Shown: positions 1 through 6,391, counted from the stretch's first letter. The stretch: 7,843 nt of DNA from Bacillota bacterium (GCA_021799325.1 JAJZAS010000048.1:1343-9185), one strand, 5' to 3'. Translations and numbers: made by a program. The notes: generated from the sequence alone by a model not told the origin.

Positions 1-566
1 TTGACAATATCATAACCGGCACTGTAATTGTGGCACGTATCCATGCATACTCCGAGCCGCTCTCTATGGTCAACTAGCGCCATCAACTCCGCGATCTCTT
101 CCAAACGGTTCCCCACTTTGGACCCATCTCCCGCCATGGTCTCTAGGCAAAGAAACAATGACTCATCACCCGTCAAAATGGAATTGAGTCCTTCCGCAAT
201 ACGTTTGATCCCTTGAGTCATGCCAGTTCCCACATGACTACCTGGATGCATGACAATATACTGAAAACCTAAATACTCGACTCGCTTGATCTCTTCCGTC
301 AGTACCATCACACCGTACTCAAAGGTCTCTTCTTTGGGACTTGCCAGATTGACCAGATAGGACAAATGAACCACCGGGTCCGCCAATCCATGTTGATGCA
401 TGATATCAATCGCCTCATCGCGATGAAAGCTTTCTATTGGTTTGGCCTGTCCTCCACGATTGCTTCTAGTGTAGATCATGTAAGTATCCGCTTTGTACGA
501 GATCGATTCCTCAACGGCACGCAAGAGTCCTGTCTGTGCAATCGAAACATTAGCGCCTATATGCAA
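1..566 (-). CDS. nfo: Endonuclease IV (AP endonuclease), 3' end cut by the window edge
   Basis: Deoxyribonuclease IV cleaves the backbone 5' of abasic sites in base excision repair, using a three-metal (zinc) centre in a TIM barrel. The 188 visible residues are about two thirds of the usual ~280. Metal ligands of the family that can be seen are His67, His107 (in HPGSH), Glu142 (in LETMAG), Asp176 and His179 (in MDTCH), followed by the typical AGYDIV; the remaining ligands lie off the edge. The start is a TTG at 564-566 giving MHIGANVS, which matches the usual family N-terminus M-x-I-G-x-x-V-S, with a GGGGAG ribosome binding site 6 nt upstream. No in-frame ATG fits as well. One oddity is that the usual HAPY motif reads HLSY (residues 67-70). 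The gene follows the glnA terminator and probably has its own promoter. The family call is firm; the start is likely. Confidence 0.95.
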   Translation of the reverse strand, partial: MHIGANVSIAQTGLLRAVEESISYKADTYMIYTRSNRGGQAKPIESFHRDEAIDIMHQHGLADPVVHLSYLVNLASPKEETFEYGVMVLTEEIKRVEYLGFQYIVMHPGSHVGTGMTQGIKRIAEGLNSILTGDESLFLCLETMAGDGSKVGNRLEEIAELMALVDHRERLGVCMDTCHNYSAGYDIV

Positions 567-613
567 AGGGATCTCCCCATTCTTCGTGAAATAAACCCTT
601 GTTTGTCGTGTTC

Positions 614-642
614 AGTCTACCACATTTCATTTTTACTGAAAA
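614..642 (-). promoter_or_regulatory. Predicted sigma-A promoter of nfo, extended -10
   Basis: On the minus strand a -35 like TTTTCA (637-642) is followed after 17 bp by TAGACT (614-619). The -10 is preceded by TGG, so it fits an extended -10 (TGn). Both hexamers match consensus at 4 of 6 positions. The start point would lie near 605-608, leaving a leader of about 40 nt before the TTG start. The -35 lies within the T-run of the glnA terminator. This is a by-eye prediction. Confidence 0.45.
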
Positions 643-671
643 AAAAGACGTACACCGAAGGGGTGCACGCC
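639..671 (-). terminator. Intrinsic terminator of glnA
   Basis: The minus-strand RNA can form a 10-bp stem (662-671 with 647-656) around a CCUUC loop, followed directly by C-free U8 (639-646). Two of the pairs are G-U. On the plus strand the same positions become A-C mismatches, so the hairpin is clearly better in the glnA direction even though a T-run also exists at 675-680. It lies 30 bp after the glnA stop codon. Confidence 0.88.
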
Positions 672-700
672 ATCTTTTTTGCCATCAATTGGTGAGGCAA

Positions 701-2125
701 TTATAGATCCAAATACATTTGGAATTCGTAAGGATGCGGACGAAGTGCCATCGGTTGCACCTCTGTGGTTCGCTTGAAATCAATCCAAGTTTGGATAAAA
801 TCTTTGTCAAACACGCCGCCTTCCAGCAAAAACTCATGGTCGTCGGAAAGTGCCTGCAACACTTCTTCAAGGGATCCTGGTACGCCTTTGATGTTCTTTT
901 TATCCTCGTCGGAAAGTTCATAGATGTTTTTATCAACAGGACCATAGCCTAGCGCTGTGGGATCCATTTTCTTTTTAACACCGTCAAGCCCAGCTAGCAA
1001 CATCGCCGCAAAAGCCAGATAGGGATTGGACGTGGCATCAGGAGTACGGAACTCGATCCGTGCCGTTTTGGGCGATACTGCTGCAATTGGCACACGAACG
1101 GCTGCGCTTCGATTTCCTCTTGAAAAGACGAGGTTCACAGGCGCTTCAAAGCCTGGCACCAAACGCTTGAACGAGTTGGTACTCGGAGTGGCAAAAGCTA
1201 GGATGGCAGGCGCATGATGCAAAATACCCGCAATATAGTGATGCGCAATTTTGCTCATATTCCCATAGGCACCCTCTTCAAAGAACAAGGGGGTATCGCC
1301 ATCAAACAAGCTTTGGTGTACGTGCATCCCAGAACCATTATCTCCGAAAAGCGGCTTTGGCATAAAGGTGGCCACTTTTCCGTAACGCCTCGCAACGTTT
1401 CTAACAATGTACTTGTAAAGTAATACGACATCCGCGACTTTGGTCAGCGTATCAAAACGGAAGTTGATTTCCGCCTGTCCGGCTGAAGCCACTTCATGGT
1501 GATGACGCTCCACGCGAATGCCAGCATTCATCAGTTCCTGCACCATTTCCGTTCGCAAATCATGCTGGGTGTCAGTGGGTTGTACAGGGAAATAGCCACC
1601 CTTATTTTTTACTTTATACGCAAGGTTCGGACCTTCATCCTTACCGGTATTCCAGTTCGCCTCATTTGAATCAATGTGATAAAATGCGCCAGATTGTTCA
1701 GTGGCAAAACGAACATCATCAAACACGAAAAATTCTAGCTCAGGTCCAAAATACGCATTCGTGGCAATACCTGATTTTTTCAAGTATTCTTCTGCCTTTT
1801 GCGCAATATAGCGGGGATCGCGGTTATAACGGGCACCGCTTGGTTCATGAATGTCACATACCAAATCAAGGGTAGGCACTGCGGTAAACGCATCTACATA
1901 AGCAGTATCCAAGTCGGGGCGCATCACCATGTCACTTTCTTCAATACTGCGAAACCCTTGTAGACTGGAACCGTCAAATGCAATACCATGTGTCAGCTTT
2001 TCTTCATCAATTTCTGCTGCAGGTATCGTGAGATGATGCTGTCTGCCAGGAAGATCAACGATTCTAAAGTCAACCATTTGTATATTTTTTTCACGAATAA
2101 GTGCCAAGATGTCAGATGGCGTCAT
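701..2125 (-). CDS. glnA: Glutamine synthetase type I (GSI-beta-like)
   Basis: Cytosolic dodecameric enzyme that joins ammonia to glutamate using ATP, the main entry of nitrogen into glutamine. The 474 residues match the full length of the E. coli-type enzyme (469) rather than the 444 of B. subtilis. Catalytic Asp51 (FDGSS) and Glu327 (GFEAP), metal ligands Glu129, Glu131, Glu211, Glu219, His268 and Glu358, and Arg339 are all in place. The segment at about 145-177, absent from GSI-alpha, is present, and the adenylylation-type motif DKNIY places Tyr402 where E. coli has its modified Tyr397. The feedback arginine of B. subtilis GlnA (Arg62) aligns with Ser60. AAGGGG precedes the ATG with a 9-nt gap. 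The gene has its own promoter and terminator, so it is probably monocistronic. No glnR is adjacent. The subclass call rests on by-eye alignment. Confidence 0.97.
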   Translation of the reverse strand: MTPSDILALIREKNIQMVDFRIVDLPGRQHHLTIPAAEIDEEKLTHGIAFDGSSLQGFRSIEESDMVMRPDLDTAYVDAFTAVPTLDLVCDIHEPSGARYNRDPRYIAQKAEEYLKKSGIATNAYFGPELEFFVFDDVRFATEQSGAFYHIDSNEANWNTGKDEGPNLAYKVKNKGGYFPVQPTDTQHDLRTEMVQELMNAGIRVERHHHEVASAGQAEINFRFDTLTKVADVVLLYKYIVRNVARRYGKVATFMPKPLFGDNGSGMHVHQSLFDGDTPLFFEEGAYGNMSKIAHHYIAGILHHAPAILAFATPSTNSFKRLVPGFEAPVNLVFSRGNRSAAVRVPIAAVSPKTARIEFRTPDATSNPYLAFAAMLLAGLDGVKKKMDPTALGYGPVDKNIYELSDEDKKNIKGVPGSLEEVLQALSDDHEFLLEGGVFDKDFIQTWIDFKRTTEVQPMALRPHPYEFQMYLDL

Positions 2126-2167
2126 ATTTTCTATCCCCTTACCTTTGATTTCAGTCTTATTAGGCTC

Positions 2168-2197
2168 AGTATACGCGAAATAATCCTAATACGTCAA
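2168..2197 (-). promoter_or_regulatory. Predicted sigma-A promoter of glnA
   Basis: On the minus strand TTGACG (2192-2197, 5 of 6 consensus) and TATACT (2168-2173, 5 of 6) are separated by 18 bp. The start point would lie near 2160, giving a leader of about 35 nt before the glnA ATG at 2125. It lies within the 108-bp gap between the rodA stop and glnA. Confidence 0.8.
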
Positions 2198-2204
2198 CAA
2201 TAAG

Positions 2205-2221
2205 TGTAAGGTTTTCTGACG
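2205..2221 (-). promoter_or_regulatory. GlnR/TnrA-like operator upstream of glnA
   Basis: The minus strand reads CGTCA-N7-TTACA, which fits the GlnR/TnrA consensus TGTNA-N7-TNACA at every fixed base except the first (C for T). It ends 7 bp before the -35 hexamer. This resembles the known layout at B. subtilis glnRA, where one such box sits just upstream of the -35. A second box overlapping the -35 is not convincing here. Binding and sign of regulation are inferred. Confidence 0.6.
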
Positions 2222-2233
2222 CAAGATATGAAT

Positions 2234-3406
2234 TTAATCAAAACGTAGTGTTCTTCTTCTTAATGAAACACTAAGCACAATTCCTATGCTAAGAAAGTTA
2301 ACAATCAATGACGAACCACCATAGCTAACAAAAGGAAGGGTGATGCCTGTGGCAGGGCTGATCACCAGATTCATGCCGATATTTTCGAAAATTTGAAAGG
2401 CAAACATTCCTACAGATCCTGCTATCAAATAAGCACCAAAGTCATCCAGTGAAGTCATCGCCACTTTTACCATGCGATACAACATCACCAAAAACAGCAT
2501 GATCAGGACACTCGAACCGACAAACCCCAATTGCTCTGCAATGGCAGAAAAGATAAAGTCGGTCCATTGGAATGGCACCCAACTTCCGTTGGTCTGCGAA
2601 CCCTTTAAAAGCCCTTCACCAAATACACTTCCAGATCCCACGGCTATCTCTGCCTCTAACACTTGATAACCTGATCCCGTAGGGCTATAGGTGGGATCGA
2701 TAAATGAAATGAGTCGCATCGTTTGGTAATGAGGCAAAACGTGTTGATGCTCTAACATTTTAATGGTCTGGTTGGGGTATACCGCCACTGCGCTGCCAAA
2801 TGTGATGACCACTACCGCAGCGATTGCAATCAATACTTGCAGATGTCTGCGTTTCACATAGACAATCAGCATGGCAAACATGATGACTAGCAGGACGAGC
2901 GCCTGACCGAGTGCCGGTTCTTTTAGGATGAGCAAAAAAGGGACGATGAACGCGATGAAGATGGGGAGTAGCCCCTTGAGCGAGTAGTCAGGATACTCTT
3001 TCTCATTCATTTTAGCCATGTAATCCGCTGTCCAAATGATAAACGTAAGTTTCGCAAACTCAGATGGCTGAATGCTTCCCCCACCAGGCAGATGAATCCA
3101 ACTATGCGCGCCATTGACCCTTGGAAAAACAAAAACGGCGACCAGCAACAATATCGAAATACCGAAAATCCACCATCTGTACTTGGAGAGTGTGTGATAA
3201 TCCATGAACATCATGGCGAACATGGCAATATAGCTGAGCATTTCCCACACCATTTGACGAACAATGATATGCGATGGGATGTTCGGATCGGTTTTGCCAT
3301 ATGTCGCAGTATAGATCGCAATGACACTATAAATGGAGATGAGGATCATTACCATTATTAATGGATAATCCAAGTCTTTTATATTTCTTTTAATAATCGA
3401 TTCCAT
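2234..3406 (-). CDS. rodA: SEDS peptidoglycan glycosyltransferase RodA
   Basis: Polytopic membrane protein that polymerises lipid II into glycan strands for cell elongation, normally paired with a class B PBP and the MreBCD system. The 390 residues show about ten hydrophobic segments. SEDS landmarks are QPSEFAKL (Glu116, Lys119), the catalytic Asp283 in TDFIFSAIAEQLGF, the RodA-type ENIGMN segment at 341-346, and TLPFVSYGGSS near 356-366. The RodA assignment rather than FtsW rests on NIGMN and on the short C-terminus ending in RRRTLRFD. The ATG is preceded by GGAG with an 8-nt gap. It starts 23 bp after the DedA stop, so the two are probably co-transcribed. No terminator is seen before glnA, so readthrough into glnA is possible. 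The usual P-D-L-G-T motif reads PALGQ (Ala165). Confidence 0.93.
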   Translation of the reverse strand: MESIIKRNIKDLDYPLIMVMILISIYSVIAIYTATYGKTDPNIPSHIIVRQMVWEMLSYIAMFAMMFMDYHTLSKYRWWIFGISILLLVAVFVFPRVNGAHSWIHLPGGGSIQPSEFAKLTFIIWTADYMAKMNEKEYPDYSLKGLLPIFIAFIVPFLLILKEPALGQALVLLVIMFAMLIVYVKRRHLQVLIAIAAVVVITFGSAVAVYPNQTIKMLEHQHVLPHYQTMRLISFIDPTYSPTGSGYQVLEAEIAVGSGSVFGEGLLKGSQTNGSWVPFQWTDFIFSAIAEQLGFVGSSVLIMLFLVMLYRMVKVAMTSLDDFGAYLIAGSVGMFAFQIFENIGMNLVISPATGITLPFVSYGGSSLIVNFLSIGIVLSVSLRRRTLRFD

Positions 3407-3429
3407 CGATTTCGCTCCACTTCCTTAAC

Positions 3430-3984
3430 TCATCTCTTTTTTTGCCTTGCATGATAGCGAAACCACTGCCATCCCGCCATACCGAAAATCAGCAACGCTG
3501 CTATACTAAAGACAATTGTCCATTCAAGGTAACGATAGAGGGTGATCGACACGGTTTCTACTTGTGGCCCCACAAAACGGCCAAGTGTAACAAAAACGAT
3601 CACCCATACGAAAGCGCCAAGATAGGCAGAAAAAGCAAAACGCCGGAATGGCAAGTTGCCAAGCCCCGCTACAATGGCTGTGACGTGCCTGACACCCGGT
3701 ATAAAAAAACCACCAAACAGGGCATAACCCCCATATTTTTCTAACCAAATTTCCGCCTTCAACAACTTTTTTTCATTGATGTGAAGAAATTTGCCTATTC
3801 TGATCAAAAAAGCTCTTCCAACGAAGCTCCCCAGTGCAAAACTGAACGTAATTCCAGAAATAGCCCCGATCACACCGGCTACGATGGAAGGAAAATAGGC
3901 CATTTGCCCGCGATAAACCAAGTACCCCACTGCCGTCAGAAGCGTCTCGTCAGGTAGTGGCAACCCTACAATTCCCAGCACCAT
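3430..3984 (-). CDS. DedA-family membrane protein (possible undecaprenyl-phosphate translocase); true start probably further upstream
   Basis: DedA/SNARE-associated family integral membrane protein. Some members (UptA in B. subtilis) flip undecaprenyl phosphate back to the inner leaflet for reuse in cell-wall synthesis. The 184 residues from the first ATG contain GLPLPDETLL, a re-entrant-type glycine-rich segment, and the signature FFIPGVRH with the essential-type arginine, followed by LPFRRFAFSAYLGAFVW and a last hydrophobic span ending in RYHARQKKR. Family members are about 200 residues and begin roughly 20 residues before this ATG. The frame upstream codes for a fitting N-terminus (HIDILNWIHHYGYFGLIGL) until a TGA at 4051-4053, but that stretch has no ATG, GTG or TTG. 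A strong ribosome binding site sits at 4056-4059, in front of an ATC. The coordinates given use the first canonical codon. It leads a probable operon with rodA, which supports a role in lipid-carrier recycling, though the substrate is inferred. Confidence 0.85.
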   Translation of the reverse strand: MVLGIVGLPLPDETLLTAVGYLVYRGQMAYFPSIVAGVIGAISGITFSFALGSFVGRAFLIRIGKFLHINEKKLLKAEIWLEKYGGYALFGGFFIPGVRHVTAIVAGLGNLPFRRFAFSAYLGAFVWVIVFVTLGRFVGPQVETVSITLYRYLEWTIVFSIAALLIFGMAGWQWFRYHARQKKR

Positions 3985-4035
3985 CAGCCCAATCAGGCCA
4001 AAATAGCCATAATGATGAATCCAATTCAGAATATC

Positions 4036-4061
4036 GATATGGGAGATGCCTCACACCTCTT
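4036..4061 (-). promoter_or_regulatory. Ribosome binding site and candidate non-canonical start of the DedA gene
   Basis: The minus strand reads AAGAGGTGTGAGG at about 4061-4049, a good match to the anti-Shine-Dalgarno. Eight nt downstream of its GAGG (4056-4059) lies an in-frame ATC at 4045-4047; a second ATC lies at 4036-4038 and an ATT at 4030-4032. Starting at 4047 would give about 205 residues, the normal DedA length. The ATG at 3984 has no comparable ribosome binding site at the right distance. Use of ATC is inferred. Confidence 0.45.
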
Positions 4062-4228
4062 CCCCTACTCCACATGAAGTGGAGAGACCACATATAAACT
4101 TAGCAAACTTAAGGAAATAACGCCATTCACATTTTCCGGACAAGTTGCGTAATTTTTGTCTCCCTCATGAAAAAAGAGCAGGAGGTCTTCTATTTACAGC
4201 GAATTAAAACTAAATACGGAGGTGACGC
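4048..4228. other. Divergent intergenic region between the DedA gene and the SEDS gene
   Basis: About 180 bp must hold start signals for both divergent transcripts, but no convincing -35/-10 pair was found by eye on either strand. TTCACA (4126-4131) followed by TAATTT after 18 bp is the best, still weak, plus-strand candidate. A perfect 6-bp inverted repeat, CTCCAC/GTGGAG, with a 5-nt spacer lies at 4068-4084, in the predicted leader of the DedA transcript; it has no T-run. A 21-codon reading frame at 4167-4232 overlaps the SEDS start but lacks a ribosome binding site. Confidence 0.5.
4218..4224 (+). promoter_or_regulatory. Strong ribosome binding site of the SEDS gene
   Basis: GGAGGTG lies 6 nt from the end of its GGAGG to the ATG at 4229. 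It fixes the start of the FtsW/SpoVE-like gene, whose N-terminus KPDFLI is also the usual one for this family. Confidence 0.85.
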
Positions 4229-5431
4229 ATGAAAAGGCACAAACCAGATTTTCTTATCTTGTTCATTGTGCTCACCCTTGTTGCGTTCGGTTTGCTGATG
4301 ATCTTTAGTGCCAGTATGGTATGGGCCGTGCAGGTAGTGGGCGAACCCCCCACTTATTATGTGAAACGGCAAATCATTTTTGCAATCGTCGGATTAGTAC
4401 TGATGCTGGTTCTGATGAATATCGGACCCAACACGATACGAAGGTGGGCTAAGTTCTTCTCGATCATTACGCTTTTTATGCTAATCGCCGTTCTTATTCC
4501 AGGAATTGGCCATAAAGCGGCAGGAGTCAGGCGCTGGCTCGGTCCTATTCAGCCTAGTGAATTGGCCCAGATCGGTATTTTGTTTTATCTTGCCTATATA
4601 TTCGATAAAAACAAAAAAAAATTACATGAATTTAGACATGGTGTGTTGCCGCCATTATTGATGCTCGGATTTCAGTTCGTGCTGGTACTCCTTGAGCCTG
4701 ACATGGGTACCGGTATGCTCTTGCTTTTATCCGGAATGGTGATCGTCATTGCGGCTGGTGTGAGGTTTCGCCATTTGCTTGTTATCGGGGTCATGTTTGT
4801 TCCGATGGTAATCGCTTTTGCTGTATTTGAGTCGTATCGCAATATACGAATACAGGTTTTCCTTCATCCGTGGAGCCAGGCGCTCGTCAACAAAGGCGGA
4901 TATCAGATACAGCAATCATTGATGGCCATTTATCACGGCGGATTGTTTGGGCAAGGGTTGGGACAAGGCATTTCACCCTATTTGTACCTCCCCATTCCGC
5001 ATGAAGATTTTATATTTGCTGTCATCGTGGAGGAATTGGGAGTGGTGGGCGCATTTGTGCTGCTGGCCCTCTATGCATCGCTCGTCTGGAGAGGGATCAA
5101 AGTTGGACTACAATTGCAGAACCGCTTTGCTTCACTCCTCGCGTATGGTATTTCAGGTATGATTGGTGTGGGTACATTAATTAACGTGGCAGCAGTAACC
5201 GGTTTGATTCCTGTCACTGGGATTCCGTTACCCTTCGTCAGTTACGGAGGTACTGCGCTTGTGGCTAAAATGGCGGCTATGGGGATCTTATTGTCACTTT
5301 CTCGCTATACTCGTGAAGAAGATCAGGTACAACCAGATGGTGTCCCCATTGCGGACAATGTATTGCCTCTGGCAGAACGCATACAACCCGTTAAAACAGA
5401 TTATGCAAAAAAGAAACGGAGGATTAGATAA
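4229..5431 (+). CDS. ftsW: SEDS peptidoglycan polymerase, FtsW/SpoVE type
   Basis: Membrane lipid II polymerase of the FtsW/SpoVE branch, which acts with a class B PBP at the division septum or, in spore formers, in cortex synthesis. The 400 residues start with MKRHKPDF and IFSASMVWA as in SpoVE/FtsW, span about ten hydrophobic segments, and carry QPSE (Glu111), EPDMGT (Asp158), the catalytic Asp260 in HEDFIFAVIVEELG, and TGLIPVTGIPLPFVSYGG near 324-341. The cytoplasmic tail (about 360-400) is hydrophilic and ends in KKKRRIR. Two oddities: the conserved Lys three residues after the QPSE Glu is Gln114, and the loop between RRW and IQPSE is about four residues shorter than usual. The gene overlaps the next by one base (TAATG). 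Whether it is the division FtsW or a SpoVE paralogue cannot be decided here. Confidence 0.9.
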   Translation: MKRHKPDFLILFIVLTLVAFGLLMIFSASMVWAVQVVGEPPTYYVKRQIIFAIVGLVLMLVLMNIGPNTIRRWAKFFSIITLFMLIAVLIPGIGHKAAGVRRWLGPIQPSELAQIGILFYLAYIFDKNKKKLHEFRHGVLPPLLMLGFQFVLVLLEPDMGTGMLLLLSGMVIVIAAGVRFRHLLVIGVMFVPMVIAFAVFESYRNIRIQVFLHPWSQALVNKGGYQIQQSLMAIYHGGLFGQGLGQGISPYLYLPIPHEDFIFAVIVEELGVVGAFVLLALYASLVWRGIKVGLQLQNRFASLLAYGISGMIGVGTLINVAAVTGLIPVTGIPLPFVSYGGTALVAKMAAMGILLSLSRYTREEDQVQPDGVPIADNVLPLAERIQPVKTDYAKKKRRIR

Positions 5432-6372
5432 TGAGCGATTTGATTCAACTGAAAGAATCTTTATATATGTTTGATCTTTTCGAGCAGGGCCAAGCGGGTA
5501 GATCCAGTGCCTATTTGTACAACGGACCTAAAAAAACCTTAATAGAAACAGGCTCCGCCAATTCTCTTGATCACATACTCGATAGCTTGAAGCGGCTTGA
5601 CTTAACGCCGGAAGACCTCGATTACGTCATCGTGACGCACGTGCACCTTGACCATGCAGGGGGAGCCGGAAAACTTGCAGAGCTAGCCAAAAACGCCACT
5701 TTCGTTGCGCATCCCCGTGCAGCGCGCCACTTGATTGATCCAACGCGTTTAATCCAAGGCGCCGCTCAAGTATATGGCGATGCCATGCACTCACTGTTTG
5801 GCGATATCCTCCCCATCCCCGAGCAACAGGTGTTAATACGAGAAGATGGCGAAACCATTGACATCGGCGACCGCAAGTTGGTTTTCCTGGATACCCCCGG
5901 GCATGCTAAACACCATTTCGTCATTCATGATCCGGAGATCGCAGGGGTATTCTCAGGTGATTCGCTCGGTATTCGTTATGTGAAACCTTTTACCGGATGG
6001 AATTTTGAATTTGTGCTTCCGTCTACCAGTCCGACAGACTTTGATCCTGAAGGAGTTGCCTTTACAGTCGACAAAATCAGAAAGTTGAATCTGGAAACAG
6101 TCTACCATACCCACTTTGGCCCATCCCCTGCTGAAGAAGCGTATCAGGGGACTCTAGAAGGTGCCATAGCATTCAAGGAATTAAGCGATCGGGTATTTGC
6201 TGCCGGACTTAACTGGGAAGGCATCCAAAGTGAACTGAAGCACTACATTCGCGGACATCTGGCAAGCGCAGGCCACCAGGTTTCGGATCATCTGAATGAA
6301 ATGTCAGTGGATCTAGAACTGAATGCAAAGGGCCTGATGGTTTATGAGGAAAGGAAAAATCGCCATTCCTAA
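5431..6372 (+). CDS. Metallo-beta-lactamase-fold hydrolase
   Basis: Cytosolic MBL-fold metal hydrolase of 313 residues; no signal peptide. The metal-binding set is complete: THVHLDHAGG (His70, His72, Asp74, His75), His158 in TPGHAKHH, Asp177 in SGDSLGIRY, and His228 in YHTHFGP. An LIETG strand near 37-41 opens the fold, and a C-terminal helical part (about 230-313) follows the metal core. The layout resembles the broad Thermus TTHA1429-like group, whose substrates are not settled; glyoxalase II, lactonase or phosphodiesterase activity are all possible. The ATG shares its A with the TAA of the SEDS gene and has GGAGG 8 nt upstream, so translation is probably coupled. Two stops in tandem (TAA TAG) end it before a strong terminator. 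The fold is certain; the substrate is unknown. Confidence 0.93.
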   Translation: MSDLIQLKESLYMFDLFEQGQAGRSSAYLYNGPKKTLIETGSANSLDHILDSLKRLDLTPEDLDYVIVTHVHLDHAGGAGKLAELAKNATFVAHPRAARHLIDPTRLIQGAAQVYGDAMHSLFGDILPIPEQQVLIREDGETIDIGDRKLVFLDTPGHAKHHFVIHDPEIAGVFSGDSLGIRYVKPFTGWNFEFVLPSTSPTDFDPEGVAFTVDKIRKLNLETVYHTHFGPSPAEEAYQGTLEGAIAFKELSDRVFAAGLNWEGIQSELKHYIRGHLASAGHQVSDHLNEMSVDLELNAKGLMVYEERKNRHS

Positions 6373-6391
6373 TAGTAAAGATTAGATCCAC

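Noticed and set aside
366..695. Plus-strand 109-codon open frame over the nfo start and glnA terminator
   Set aside because: It has no recognisable protein features, lies opposite the well-supported nfo coding region and runs through the terminator. It is a shadow frame.
3985..4053. Frameshift as the cause of the missing DedA start codon
   Set aside because: No upstream ATG in another frame leads into a sensible DedA N-terminus, and the in-frame stretch begins right where the family usually starts, just behind a good ribosome binding site. A non-canonical start or a point error fits better.
4068..4084. Perfect 6-bp inverted repeat CTCCAC/GTGGAG as a terminator
   Set aside because: There is no T-run on either side and it lies in the predicted leader of the DedA gene, not at a gene end. 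It could be a small leader hairpin or chance.
4088..4100. CATATAAACT as a sporulation sigma-E -10 for the SEDS gene
   Set aside because: It resembles only part of the consensus, has no suitable -35 at the right distance and lies about 130 bp from the start codon.
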